DNA from: Sceloporus undulatus
Lineage: Eukaryota; Chordata; Lepidosauria; Squamata; Phrynosomatidae
Length of the DNA stretch: 64,000 nt
NCBI RefSeq assembly: GCF_019175285.1
Contig: NC_056528.1
Span: forward strand, 50,491,068 to 50,555,067
Direction: 5' to 3'
Part shown: positions 1 to 9,247 of the stretch, in pieces
Layout of the letters: each line of letters opens with the position of its first letter
Position numbering within the stretch: the first letter of the stretch is position 1
Notes under the pieces: generated by a model
Seen by the model: the letters and a program-made list of their open reading frames with translations, nothing else
What the model was told of the DNA's origin: nothing
Database searches by the model: none
Made by a program: the position numbers and the translations under genes

Positions 1-54
1 GGAAGGAAGGAAGGAAGGAAGGAAGGAAGGAAGGAAGGAAGGAAGGAAGGAAGG
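1..54. repeat. (GGAA)n microsatellite
   Basis: A pure GGAA tetranucleotide array opens the window and continues off its left edge. Simple repeat, probably length-polymorphic. Confidence 0.97.
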
Positions 55-125
55 GCGAAAGAGAGGCAAGCAAATGAGCAAGTTTAAAACCCATTAAATA
101 AACTACTCTATGAAAAGAATTCAAG

Positions 126-228
126 GATGTAGAATCAGTCTAGAGAGCGATCTTGTGGCACCTTTGAGACAGAAAGAAGTTGGCAGCATGAGCTTTTGTA
201 AACCAAAGTCTGCTTCCTCTGATGCATT
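126..228 (-). repeat. Interspersed repeat, 'aaagctcatgc' family
   Basis: Read on the minus strand this gives 'aaaagctcatgctgcc' followed by 'tctcaaaggtgccacaag'. The same signature occurs on the plus strand near 42.18-42.30 kb. It resembles a very common sauropsid interspersed repeat whose family name I cannot give with certainty. From here to 522 I see nothing else I can support. Confidence 0.55.
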
Positions 229-522
229 TTTAAATAGATTTATTGATCTCGCCATTCAGTCCAGAATACAACACACAACATATAAACACATACAATGGCT
301 AAAAGACTCGCACACATAAGTGCCAACATCTCATTCATCGTATACATTATAAAATACATATAACACAAATACTTTGACTTTCTTCTACCTAAGTCTCATT
401 TTACCTAACATCAGGTGCTCTTATCTTACATCTGATGTATTTGTGTAACTCTACTTTAAATCTTAGCTTGTGTTTTGAGAATACAAATGCCAAGGATTCT
501 CAGGTTTTGGCTGTTTTTTCAG

Positions 523-579
523 GTGCAGGAACAACTCAGTCAACATTTGGATCTCATGGAAAGGTTTCTGAAAGGCAAG
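523..579 (+). CDS. Receptor exon: extracellular stalk (partial gene)
   Basis: A pyrimidine-rich acceptor (ctgttttttcag) precedes the exon and gtaaat follows it. The 57-bp exon has phase 1 at both ends and encodes about 19 stalk residues (AGTTQSTFGSHGKVSERQ). It joins the transmembrane exon in frame. It is the weakest exon of the set because it is short and unconfirmed by homology. Confidence 0.5.
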
Positions 580-2369
580 GTAAATGTCACAATATGGGAA
601 AACTGCAAGGAAAAGCACTATTTTAATGGCTTTTGGTAGTGGACAGAGGTTGCTATGTTAGTCCCACAAGTACCTTTTACCATCTGTCAATGGGAAATTG
701 AAGCTGAAAGTCATTTGAGTTGGAGAGCAATCTGAAAAGAAACTCCTGGGGTGCAGCGTTCTACCAATGAGTGCTTCTCTCTGTATTTTGGAGGCATTGC
801 AATGGCTGCTAATGGAAACCTGGATCTTCATCCCATTTCTTCCAGGTCCTCGGACAGCCGCCCTTCCTCTCTACATCATCATCCTCATTGCGGTGCTTTG
901 CGTGGTCCTGGTCCTGGCCATCCTCTCCGTCGCCTTTTGCAGAAGAAGGGCCAAATCGGGTGAGTCTGGGAGAAGTGCAGACAAGGCTCCTTGGATTGCG
1001 TAGAAGGGTTTTCAGGGTCGTTGGTGGTAAAATGAAGGTTTTGCTCTCCAAACATTTGCCCTCCCCATTGAAATTACCCCCAAATTTCTTGCGTTTCCAA
1101 ATGGGAGACAAGAGGTGCATCTACACTGTAGAAAGACTGCCGTTTGACGCCACTTTAACTGTCATGCTTCCATCCTACGGAACCTGGGAATTTGTTGTTT
1201 TAGGGCAGAGACGACAAAAGAACCGCAAACCCCCAATTTCCATTGGATGGAGCTATAGCACAAGAATGGCACAGTCGCTCACCCTTGGTCTCCATGGCCC
1301 AGCTGCTCTGCTCTTTATTGCTTCAAATGCATGTTGTTCATAGTTTTAAACCAGGCCTGGGAGATGATTTTTCTCATCTATCTCTTTCAGATAACACCTA
1401 CAAAGTCTCCTAGTAAGTGCTCCTCGGATACCGCCAGAGCAATATGGAATGTTTTGACCCAGGACGCCTCGGACAGATGGATGTGGATAAAGGGATAAAG
1501 TCTGGAGTATTTATGGTTACAACTCAGGGTTCTTTCATGAGGAGAGATGAGAAATAGTTCTCTTGGGAGACTAGAAATCATGGGTGGGCAAAGGAAATCT
1601 GTTGCAAGAGATATAGCAAGATTTCTCTCTTTATCTGTCTGCACTTTTAGGGCCTGATACCTTGGATAGAAAAATCCAAGGAGGGTTGAAAAACCCAAAG
1701 CTCTTGGAAGAGGCAAGAACAGACTCACTGTCTGTTGTCTTTTCTGGACTGAAACTATCATTGTTGTTGTGTGCCATCAAGTCGTTTCCAACTTATGGTG
1801 ATCCAAAGGTGACTCTGCCGTGGGGTTTTCTTGGCAAGTCACACTCTCTCAGCCTCAGAGAAAGGCTCTGGATTGAAACCATTGTTATTGTGTGCTTTCA
1901 AGTCATTTCAGCTTATGGTGACCCTAAGGCAACCCTACCATAGGGTTTTCTTTGCATGTCACACTCTCTCAGCCTCAGAGGAAGGCCATGGCAAACCTCC
2001 TCTGAGGAAATCTGGCCCAGAAAACCTCACAATAGGTTCACCCTTTGAGCACCATAAGTCCTAAATGACTTGAAGTCACACTTTTACCTTTCAAGTCACT
2101 GCTTTCCATGAAGTTTTGAAGATTTTGCTTTCCGTTTCAGCAACAATAACTCCATGAATGTCGCATCCGGAGACGAGAGGCGAGGAGATGCGTCTCTTGG
2201 GACATGCGAAGGCACCTATGAGGAACCCAACCGTAATGTGGAGAACGACTACTCCGAGGAACCGACGAAGGGCAGCGAATACGTTGCGATGGGCACAAAG
2301 CCGGAGAACGAGTACGAGCTCCTTGTGAACAAGATGGAGTTGGAGTATGAAGGGACCAACGCCAAGTAA
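523..2369 (+). CDS. 3' end of an unidentified type I membrane receptor (stalk, TM helix, tyrosine-rich tail)
   Basis: I do not recognise this gene. Four exons (523-579, 846-959, 1391-1412, 2141-2369) join in one frame to a stop at 2367-2369, giving about 140 residues; upstream exons lie outside the window. The first encodes a Thr/Ser-rich stalk. The second holds a hydrophobic helix (core LPLYIIILIAVLCVVLVLAI) followed by a basic stop-transfer CRRRAK, which puts the N-terminus outside. The remaining ~100 residues are cytoplasmic and acidic, with seven tyrosines in the contexts NTYKV, SYNNN, TYEEP, DYSEE, EYVAM, EYELL and EYEGT. EYVAM and EYELL are spaced like an ITAM, with Met replacing the first Leu/Ile. 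EYVAM also fits a PI3K-type YxxM site, SYNNN a Grb2-type YxN site, and YELL an endocytic signal. The 1-1 intron phases flanking the stalk and TM exons are typical of immunoglobulin-like or scavenger-type receptors. Immune-receptor function is inference. Confidence 0.7.
846..959 (+). CDS. Receptor exon: transmembrane helix
   Basis: Acceptor tcttccag, donor gtgagt; 114 bp, phase 1-1. It encodes a hydrophobic helix of roughly 22 residues, then CRRRAK. The phase matches the exons on both sides. Confidence 0.72.
1115..1275. mobile_element. Fold-back DNA transposon fragment (MITE-1 family)
   Basis: It begins like the window's commonest MITE (tctacactgtagaaa, then ccactttaactg). Its second half is degraded. 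It lies in the intron after the transmembrane exon. Confidence 0.6.
1391..1412 (+). CDS. Receptor micro-exon (22 bp, start of cytoplasmic tail)
   Basis: Acceptor tctctttcag and donor gtaagt bound a 22-bp micro-exon encoding DNTYKVS plus two bases of a tyrosine codon that the next exon completes. Reading straight through would give a stop (tag). Splicing avoids it and keeps the frame, which argues that the exon is real. Confidence 0.62.
1763..2085. mobile_element. Two tandem strand-switched Sauria-SINE chimeras
   Basis: Each unit (from 1763 and from 1884, about 121 bp apart) starts with the SINE tail in minus orientation (ttgttgttgtgtgcc). At ttggcaag or ttgcat it switches to the SINE body in plus orientation (cacactctctcagcctcag). 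The second unit continues to a plus-strand tail ending near 2085. It sits in the last intron of the receptor gene. Confidence 0.72.
2141..2369 (+). CDS. Receptor terminal coding exon (tyrosine-rich tail)
   Basis: Acceptor tccgtttcag. The exon completes a tyrosine codon and then reads NNNSMNVASGDERRG to a stop at 2367-2369. It carries six of the seven tail tyrosines, counting the one at the exon junction. The composition is strongly acidic (many Glu) and free of repeats, unlike the flanking DNA. Confidence 0.72.
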
Positions 2370-3020
2370 GGGAGAAATCCCTAAGTATGGGGCTGCATGC
2401 TTGCTGGACTTTTAAGGATGCTCAAAAGCAAAGCATTTTCTGATCTTTGGTCTCTCCTTAATGGATTCCCATAAAGTTGTTTTCTGTGACTGGAGCCCTC
2501 CATGCTCTTTGCCATCTAGGAAAGTCTAAAGAATTCAAAGTGTATTTTTATGGAACGTAAGAACCAAATTCTGCTACAAGAGATTTTTCTTTTAGAGGTC
2601 ACTTCCAAACAGGTTTTTAATATGAGTTCCCCATCACTCCATATATATAGGAGAAACATGCATAAGAGCACAATGCAAAATACGAAGCAAAGGGATACGA
2701 AACTTCGCATATAAAAACACAACAGAAAATAGCAGCAGACAAAGGTAAACATCTTTCATCCGCTGCTTGATCTGTCATTTTTTAAATCCAGGACTCCTGT
2801 ATGATAAGAAGCAATGGCTGCTAAAGTGGTATCGCTATAGTGTATTAATGCAGTGTGGACGCAACCGTTGTCTATGTATCTTAGTGCTGCAAAAAGGGAC
2901 AGACAGCCATGCATGGGAATTCTGATCTCTTATGGCACCATGGTTTTGCCCTTTCTGTTCCTTCTGTATGGAATGACCAACGTCACCATTTTATATGCGT
3001 AATAAATACATTCCCAGAAT
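2370..3020 (+). other. Probable 3' UTR of the receptor gene
   Basis: No coding potential. A candidate polyadenylation hexamer AATAAA at 3001-3006 would give a 3' UTR of about 640 bases. The assignment is inferred from position only. Confidence 0.35.
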
Positions 3021-3189
3021 GCTTGTCTGAACAATATTTTCCCCCACACTTTCTGGCGGCATTGCAAGCATCGTCATCATCATTGTCATCATCTTACAAA
3101 GGGTCCAAATACTATTAGTCCTATTTAGAGTAGACCTATTGATTCAACAGTGTCTCCAAATCAAGGAACGTAGTATTTCTGTTCTATTC

Positions 3190-3548
3190 TGCTTTGGTCA
3201 GACCTCACCTGGAGAAATCTGGCTTCTGGGCACCAGAGTTCAAGAAGGATATGGAGAAGATGGAATGTGTCCAGAGGAGGATGACCAAGATGACCACAGG
3301 TCTGGAGACCAAGCCTTATGAAGAGCAACTGGGGGAGCTGGGTGTGTTTGGAGAAGAGAAGACTGACAGGTGTCATGAGAATGCACTCCCTCGGAGGGTG
3401 ATAGAGTCTCCTTCCTTGGAGGTCTTTAAACAGAGGCTGGATGGCCATCTGTCAGGGATGCTTTGATTTGGATTTCCTGCATGGCAGAATGGGGTTGGAC
3501 TGGATGGCCCTAGTGGTCTCTTCCAACTCTATGATTCTATGATTCTAA
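3190..3548 (+). mobile_element. CR1 LINE 3' end (truncated)
   Basis: The conceptual translation carries the C-terminus of CR1 reverse transcriptase (VRPHLEKSGFWAPEFKKDM, then VQRRMTKM). It is followed by the CR1 3' tail (tcttccaactctatgattct, repeated). It is 5'-truncated, as usual for CR1. Confidence 0.88.
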
Positions 3549-3556
3549 TACCTGAA

Positions 3557-4015
3557 AGTGTCATGGACTGAGTTTGTTTTCTCTTGCTCTAGAGTCTAGA
3601 GCAGCGGTTCTGTGGGTTGCGATGGCCCATTTGTGGGTCAAATGACCCTTTCGCAGGGGTTGCCTAAGACCATCAGAAAACACATATTTCCGATGGTCTT
3701 AGGAACTGACACACTGCAATTTGATGGTTGGGGGTCACCACAACATGAGGAACTGTATTAAATGGTTGCGGCATTAGGAAGGTTGAGAACTGCTGGTCTA
3801 GAACCCATGGGTTCAAATGGCAAGAAAAGAGATTCCACCCCAGTATTGGGAAGAATATCTTTACTGTGAGGTTTGTTTCACAGCTTGACTGCCTTGGAGA
3901 GTGGTGGACTGTCCTCCTTTGGAGGTCTTTAAACCGATAATGGATGGCCATCACACAGGTGTGCTTTAATTGTGCATTGTTGCATGGCAGGGGCTGAGAC
4001 TAAATTGTGGGTCCA
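3557..4015 (+). mobile_element. Second CR1 fragment, split by a hAT insertion
   Basis: CR1 3'-region sequence on both sides of the SPIN-like element (3557-3601 and 3804 onward) reads continuously: ...ctctagagtctag / aacccatgggttcaaatgg..., then ggagattcca and ggaggtctttaaacc. It lacks a clean terminal tail. Confidence 0.7.
3602..3795. mobile_element. SPIN-like non-autonomous hAT transposon with 8-bp TSD
   Basis: The termini are CAGCGGTTCT and AGAACTGCTG. The internal motifs ctaagaccatcagaaaacac, tccgatggtcttaggaac and caacatgaggaactgtatta match the SPIN (Space Invaders) hAT MITE family as I remember it. It is flanked by gtctagag (3594-3601) and gtctagaa (3796-3803), an 8-bp target-site duplication differing by one base, as expected for hAT. 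It is about 194 bp, slightly shorter than typical copies, with no transposase. Confidence 0.85.
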
Positions 4016-4299
4016 TCCAAGTGAATGATCCTACAAGTGTACCTACATGTTGCCTTACCACTCAGCAGCTGATTCAATGGATCTAATCAGGTTGGGAGTA
4101 ACCAAGAGGATTTGGGCCATGGCTTATGAGGACTAACCCCATTGCTTGGCTCCTGGCATGAGAATGTGCCTCCATCTTGGCTTAAAGCCTTGCTCTTCTT
4201 GAATCTAGTCTGCGCCTGTCCAAGATGCTTCGGACATCTTGAGGACTTAAACTCCGGTGAGTTGTCTGCTTATCAACTTACTACATTTCCCCCTCAAAT

Positions 4300-4520
4300 T
4301 AGATCCCCTGGAACACAATGGGATTTACTTTGGAGTAGACATGCATCGGATGCCCTTGATATCCTTTAAAATGCAAACAGGTTTTCTATTGTTATACTCC
4401 GCTTTTCTGCTACAAGAGGAATCAAAGCGGCTTACGTGATTAAAACACAGTCAGTATGCAATACATAAAATCTGTAAGTACTATATATTATACACACACA
4501 CACCCTTCAAAAAGAATTAA
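4300..4520. repeat. Old LINE/L2-like fragments
   Basis: Contains ttactttggagtagacatgc, a motif that recurs in the window near 11.1, 32.3 and 36.0 kb, then a degraded LINE 3'-end motif (aatcaaagcggcttacgtga). Between 4521 and 5137 I see nothing I can support. Confidence 0.4.
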
Positions 4521-5137
4521 TCATATTGCAAATTAAAATTGGTCTATTAAAACAATAATTAATAACAATGATCCACTGGGCAAAATGGTGGGATGATACA
4601 TAGAACGGGGAGAATGCGTTTATAGCCGAATTGGGGAGAGGCCTTAAAGTATCCTTAAAGTTTCACGTGGAGCTGGAAAGCCAAGTACATAACTATCTTC
4701 ATTGGAAGAAAGGCGGGAAAGGAATGCAATCAACCAAGAAATAATTACAGATACGAAGCTGGTAACTATAGATTGAAAGGTAAAACTCTGGAGATGGTAT
4801 TGCTGGCCGCATCGCTTCTTGGGTCTCCTGCAAAAGTCAGACGTTGGTCCAGTTTTCTCGGCCGATCCTCGCAGCTGAGCAAATGCCGCCCTTTGTATAT
4901 TTGACAAACTGACACTCTGGGACAGACGGAGTGTCAAATCAGCTCGTCAAATACACGGAGGGCAACACCGCAAATGGGTTTCAAAAGGAAGCGGATGAGC
5001 GGAGAGGCCTTTGTCCCGGGCGCAGCCTAGATTTAGGAAAAGTAGACAAAACTCAGTCAATCTCCTTTGGATGCAGCTCAGTGCTAGGCATGCAATCCTT
5101 GATCGCCACATCCTGCTGCAGCAACAGCAACAGTGTT

Positions 5138-5336
5138 TACATTTCTATACCACTTCATAGTGAACTCAACACTCTCCAAGCAGTTTACAATCTGTAAGTT
5201 AATTGCCCCCAATTAATTCATTTTACCGACCTACGAACGGATGGAAGGCTGCACCAACCTTGGAGCTCTGCATGGTTTGAACTCACAATGTTGTGCCTAT
5301 AGTACTGGCATTGAACCACTGCGCCACCAAGACCCC
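5138..5336 (-). mobile_element. tRNA-headed SINE with LINE-like tail
   Basis: On the minus strand it starts with a tRNA-like head (inverse of ccactgcgccacc and ggtttgaactcacaa). It continues through gcccccaattaa to a tail resembling LINE 3' sequence (agcagtttacaatctgtaag). A second copy on the plus strand lies at about 50.84-51.06 kb. Confidence 0.6.
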
Positions 5337-5524
5337 TTTGTATTTATTTTGGCACAGTATTCACCGTATTTTTTATTTGGGCACAGTATATATTTTGGCA
5401 CAGTCTTCTGCTCATGTTTGAGCATCCTATTTGAGAGTTTTTATGAGCACAAAAACTACTTTTGCACTTTGGACAAAGTAATCGAAGTGAGCTGAGGATG
5501 AAAGAGGAGAGAAATCTGTGCATA

Positions 5525-5735
5525 TTCTCACTGCTTTTTTTATGGTGACCCCATGAATTTCATAGGGTTTCCTTAGGCAAGGAATCCTCCAAGGTGGTTT
5601 TTGCCAGTTCCTTCCTCTGGAATAGAGCCTCCAGCCCCTGGAATTGGTTGGCAGTCCCCCATCCAAGGACTAACCAGGGCTGACCCTGCTTAGCTTCCAA
5701 GATCAGGTGAGATCTGGTGCTTTGAGGGTTCAAAT
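5525..5735 (-). mobile_element. 5S-Sauria-type SINE (5S rRNA-headed)
   Basis: Its minus strand contains a 5S rRNA-like box region: the complement of tgcttagcttccaagatcag and of ccatccaaggactaaccagg. The other end is Bov-B-like (tggtgaccccatgaattt). A SINE rather than a 5S gene, because it is diverged and carries the SINE body. Confidence 0.8.
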
Positions 5736-5762
5736 CAGCTGTGGAAATGCAATGGGTGACAT

Positions 5763-5908
5763 TGGGCAACTTTTTAAACCCAAACTTTGGCTCTACAGGG
5801 ATCTTGGACTTCAGCTCCCAGAAGCCCCAGCCAGCTTGACCCACAGTTGGGAATTATGGGAGCTGAAGTCCAAAAAGACCTGGAGGACCAAGGTTTGGTA
5901 ACCACTGC
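5763..5908. mobile_element. Fold-back hAT-like MITE (cttcagctcccag family)
   Basis: The arms ggacttcagctcccag and ctgggagctgaagtcc-type sequence face each other, ending in ggtaaccactg. The same family appears intact at 43.55-43.69 kb. It is interspersed and palindromic, with no coding capacity. Confidence 0.65.
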
Positions 5909-5969
5909 CACAGAGGAAGGCTTATCCAGCCATGGCCATGGATAAACCTTTCCAAGAAAACCCTAGGAT

Positions 5970-7000
5970 ATGTTTCAGAGAGCCATCATAGCCATCTTGA
6001 TTTCAATGGCAGGTACCTACAAAAGACAATCCTCTTTGGGTCGTATCCAGTTCCTTTACATGGAAATGAGCCGAGTTTTCAAGATATGTAGCATTTCAAG
6101 TCTTGCAACAGGCTTTAAAAAACTGACATACATCCTTTTAATCCTATCGACATATTTATCTTTACCAAAAATACAAGCAAAAAGGGTAGCTACCCAATCC
6201 AAAATAAAAGGAGGCTTAAAAATAATTCTGGGAGGTAGAAGCCACTTTAAGAAACTAGATGCTTCCAAACAGAGGCTCCTATAATCCTACAATTATATTT
6301 TTCACTGGTAAAAAATATGATGGAAGAAAGAACAGGAAAACACAATGAAGACCAATGTACCACCAGCCAAGAATATACCCAATCTCACCTGATTTTGGAA
6401 ATTTGCAGACAGTTGCTCAAATCACCACATTATTTTAGGTTAGCGAGAAAAGCAAGAGCCGAAAACAATACTTACCACTTTCCAAGCGCTTTTAAGGGCT
6501 TTGTCGAAGTGCTTCGCCTCCTATCTATAAACTAGACTCAGCAAACCTTATCTTCTACTGAACGATATCATTTTTGCAAAACCGTCTTCAATATTAGAAA
6601 TGTGTCACCCAACCGGCCAAGAATTACTGCCAGTTTATTAATGACAACTGCCAAGAGTTAAAAGTCTGGGAAACGCAGGTTGCCAACTTTTCAACCAGGC
6701 AGGTGGCTATGCCTTTAAGCCATGGGTTGAGATGCAGGAATTAGTTGGCCAAGTTTTCAGATGGCTGCTTCAAGCCATTGGCAGAAGTGAGTCTCATTTT
6801 TGCAGGGAAGAGAAGTGTGGCGTCTTCACCTGCAAAAAGGCCACCCATCCGTCAAGAGCGTTGGCATTGGCGTTGGAGAGGCGCATTGGTGTCCCACGAA
6901 GGAGAGGCGCACGTTTTGAAGGGGGCCTCTGCCCTTTTCAAGAGGAAGCGAAAAATGGGGAAGATAAAGCTGAGGTTAGATGACAGGAAATATCTGGATG
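5970..7000. other. No gene recognised
   Basis: A/T-rich sequence with short open frames only (about 104 codons at 5970-6284 with no recognisable domain). A degraded LINE is possible. I see no exon with convincing splice sites or conserved protein motif. Confidence 0.4.
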
Positions 7001-7299
7001 CGAAGTGACAACATGTCAGAGTTGAGAAATGCTGCGGCCGTCGCAGGAGCTTCTCCTCTTAAAACCCGTGAGCTGCAAACAACCCCTAAATGCGGCCTTG
7101 TTTCTGCATCTTGGGAGCTGCAGTTGGTTTTGCAGAAGAGGATCGAATATAACGGCTGTGATGGGCAATCCATTGAAACCAATGGTGATAAGGCCCCTCC
7201 AGATGTTTCTGGACTGCAACTACAGGGATACAAGCGAGAGAACCTTGTCTGCTGTTACACCTTGTTTAAGGAATGCCTTCTCTTTGGTTTATCCTCCAA

Positions 7300-7615
7300 C
7301 TGTCCAGATTTGGCATCCTATGTTGGCTGACTTTTCCACCTGTTTTAAAAATGCCTTGGTTTCTCTCCCTTCCTCCCACTTTCCCTCTTTGTCTTCAGCT
7401 TTACTTCCATTGCTGCAAACTGAGTTCAAAGTGCAAAAGTAGTTTGCCTCCAATGAATTACAGTAACTCCGAAAGGAGGAGAGGTCAGAGTCTTGCCCTT
7501 CCCAGGAGGATCCAGCCAAAGCAAACTGCTGCATCTTCTTCTCACTTGTGCGCTCTTCCATATTAGTCACCTTTGCCACTTTGACCACTCTCTGATGTTG
7601 CTTGGCCACATGCGT
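7300..7615 (+). repeat. Unnamed interspersed repeat family 'A'
   Basis: Shares an ordered set of motifs with loci near 17.5, 42.4 and (minus) 33.9 kb: tccattgctgcaaactgagt, then cagccaaagcaaactgctgc, cttgtgcgctcttccatatt, ttgccactttgacc. About 300 bp, no coding potential, no obvious terminal repeats. Confidence 0.55.
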
Positions 7616-7857
7616 CCCAGTTTTCAAAAGCGATCTACAATGACCAGAGTTCCCTAGCTATATGGGAAATGTAGCATTTGGGTTCCAGTCTGGAAACATC
7701 TCTAGGGCTACAAGAAGGTCATGATGGGTGACAGGATCCTGGCAGTTGCCATCCAAAGAAGTAGTGTTTCCAAACTTTGCCTAAACCACGGCTATTCCAT
7801 GCTTCCCATATGAGTTGTTTGTTCAGTTATGTTGCTGGCCCTGGTCAGTCAATGGAT

Positions 7858-7926
7858 CTTATCACACTTGACGAATCCCGCACATAAATCCTGTTTATGT
7901 GCGGGTTCCATCTAGTGTGATAAGGT
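7858..7926. mobile_element. Tiny palindromic MITE (~68 bp)
   Basis: The ends are cttatcacac and gtgtgataag, with a near-perfect central palindrome (cccgcacataaa / tttatgtgcggg). The same TIR start (ttatcacac) bounds a larger element at 21.8-22.2 kb. Confidence 0.65.
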
Positions 7927-7987
7927 CTTCTGTCCTGTGAGTTTCTGCCCTTACTTTGATGTCCATGAAGTTCCACAATGTACCTTA

Positions 7988-8202
7988 CTGTTGTGTGCCT
8001 TCAACACATAGTTTCCAACTATGGCGACCTGATAAATCTATCACAGGTTTTTCATGGCAATATTTGTTCAATTTGCCTTCCTCTGAAGCAAAGAGATGTG
8101 GCTTGGCCAAGTCACCTAGCAGGTTTCCGTGGCTGAGTAAGGATTCAAACCCTGGGCTCCAGAGCTATAGTCCAAGCCTCAAACCACTACTCCATGCTGG
8201 CT
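7988..8202 (-). mobile_element. Sauria SINE, near full length
   Basis: The minus strand runs from tail (ttgtgtgccttcaa at the left) to tRNA-like head (inverse of ggattcaaaccctgggctcc). The tail resembles the Bov-B LINE 3' end, the presumed retrotransposition partner. Confidence 0.82.
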
Positions 8203-8424
8203 CTGACTTTGCTTGGTCTCCATTAGGTTCCCTCATACGTCTACCATAGTGACATACTTCCACCTTGGAGTGAGTGGCTACTGGCATCTATGTAGCCAAA
8301 ACCAAGGTGGAAATGCCCAACCTTGCTCCTTGGTTTGATAAGAACCTCCTGGGAAGGTGACCAAAGGATGCACTTGGGCCAAACATTGAAGCAGGAATTT
8401 GCCATTGGTTTGGCAACTATACTT

Positions 8425-8500
8425 TTATTACAATGGCTTTCTGGTTCATAGATTTATTCCACTGTCAAACAGCTCTTACTATCAGGACATTCAATCTCTC
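8425..8500 (-). mobile_element. CR1 fragment
   Basis: Contains ttccactgtcaaacagctct, the complement of a conserved CR1 3'-region motif also seen near 15.47 kb. Short and diverged. Confidence 0.5.
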
Positions 8501-8544
8501 TCTATTTTTGTTTTATCTCTTGTCTCTGGAGCCGGAGGAAACGT

Positions 8545-8665
8545 CATTGCAATGGGGGTTGAGCCCCCAGAAGTCTCAAAGAGCAGGGCCAAGGGTCAAG
8601 GATGCTGGGAGCTGAAGTCCCAAACAACAGAATGGACTAAGGTTAAAAAGCACTGTTCTGTATGA
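8545..8665. mobile_element. Fold-back hAT-like MITE fragment
   Basis: Carries ggatgctgggagctgaagtc followed by a degraded terminal sequence (aaaaagcactg). Same family as at 5.76 and 43.55 kb. Confidence 0.5.
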
Positions 8666-8775
8666 GATCCCTTCAGAGATTTTAAGAGGGCTGTAACGTT
8701 CGCTTTCAGTCTTCATGTCATCTCTCAATATTAGCAATAGTTGCAGCAACTATTTATCTCCTGATATAAGCCAAT

Positions 8776-8880
8776 GTAGTGTCATGGTCTGAGTGTTGGT
8801 CTAGGACTCTGGAAGACCAGGGTTCGAATCTCTACTTGGCCAGCAGAACCCATTTAGTGGGTTCTTTAAGGAAAACATAG
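8776..8880 (+). mobile_element. Sauria SINE head fragment
   Basis: tRNA-like head with A-box-type region (gtcatggtctgagtgttggt) and B-box ggttcgaatc. Truncated after the head. Confidence 0.7.
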
Positions 8881-9247
8881 TGACCAGTTCTCCAATGATA
8901 GTTTTACTTCTAGCACAGAAACTAACTCCCCAAATCAGATCGCACAAATTGCAATGGACACACACGCACACATTTTGCACGTAGACTTTGCCTGCCATGC
9001 CTTGCAACAAGAAGGTGGAGGTTAACAAAGTGCCTTTGCTTTTCTAAAATGAGTCACGCTTTATGGATAATCTCTTCCTCCCATCGACGCTATTTTTAAA
9101 TCTGTACCATTTTTCCCATTCCTCTTTTATAAAGGGCTTCGGATGAAAGAGGAAGTGAGCAGCAATTGAATCAAGGAGGGCTTCTTTGCAACGAATGGCG
9201 TTCCTTTGTAGCTGAGGACCCAAAGCTGCTTTGGATCAGTCCACGTG

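Noticed and set aside
3190-3470. Protein-like open frame with VQRRMTKM motif
   Set aside because: It is the C-terminal piece of CR1 reverse transcriptase, not a host gene.
5970-6284. 104-codon open frame considered as a LINE or other mobile-element protein
   Set aside because: No catalytic motif or recognisable similarity. Left as unassigned sequence.
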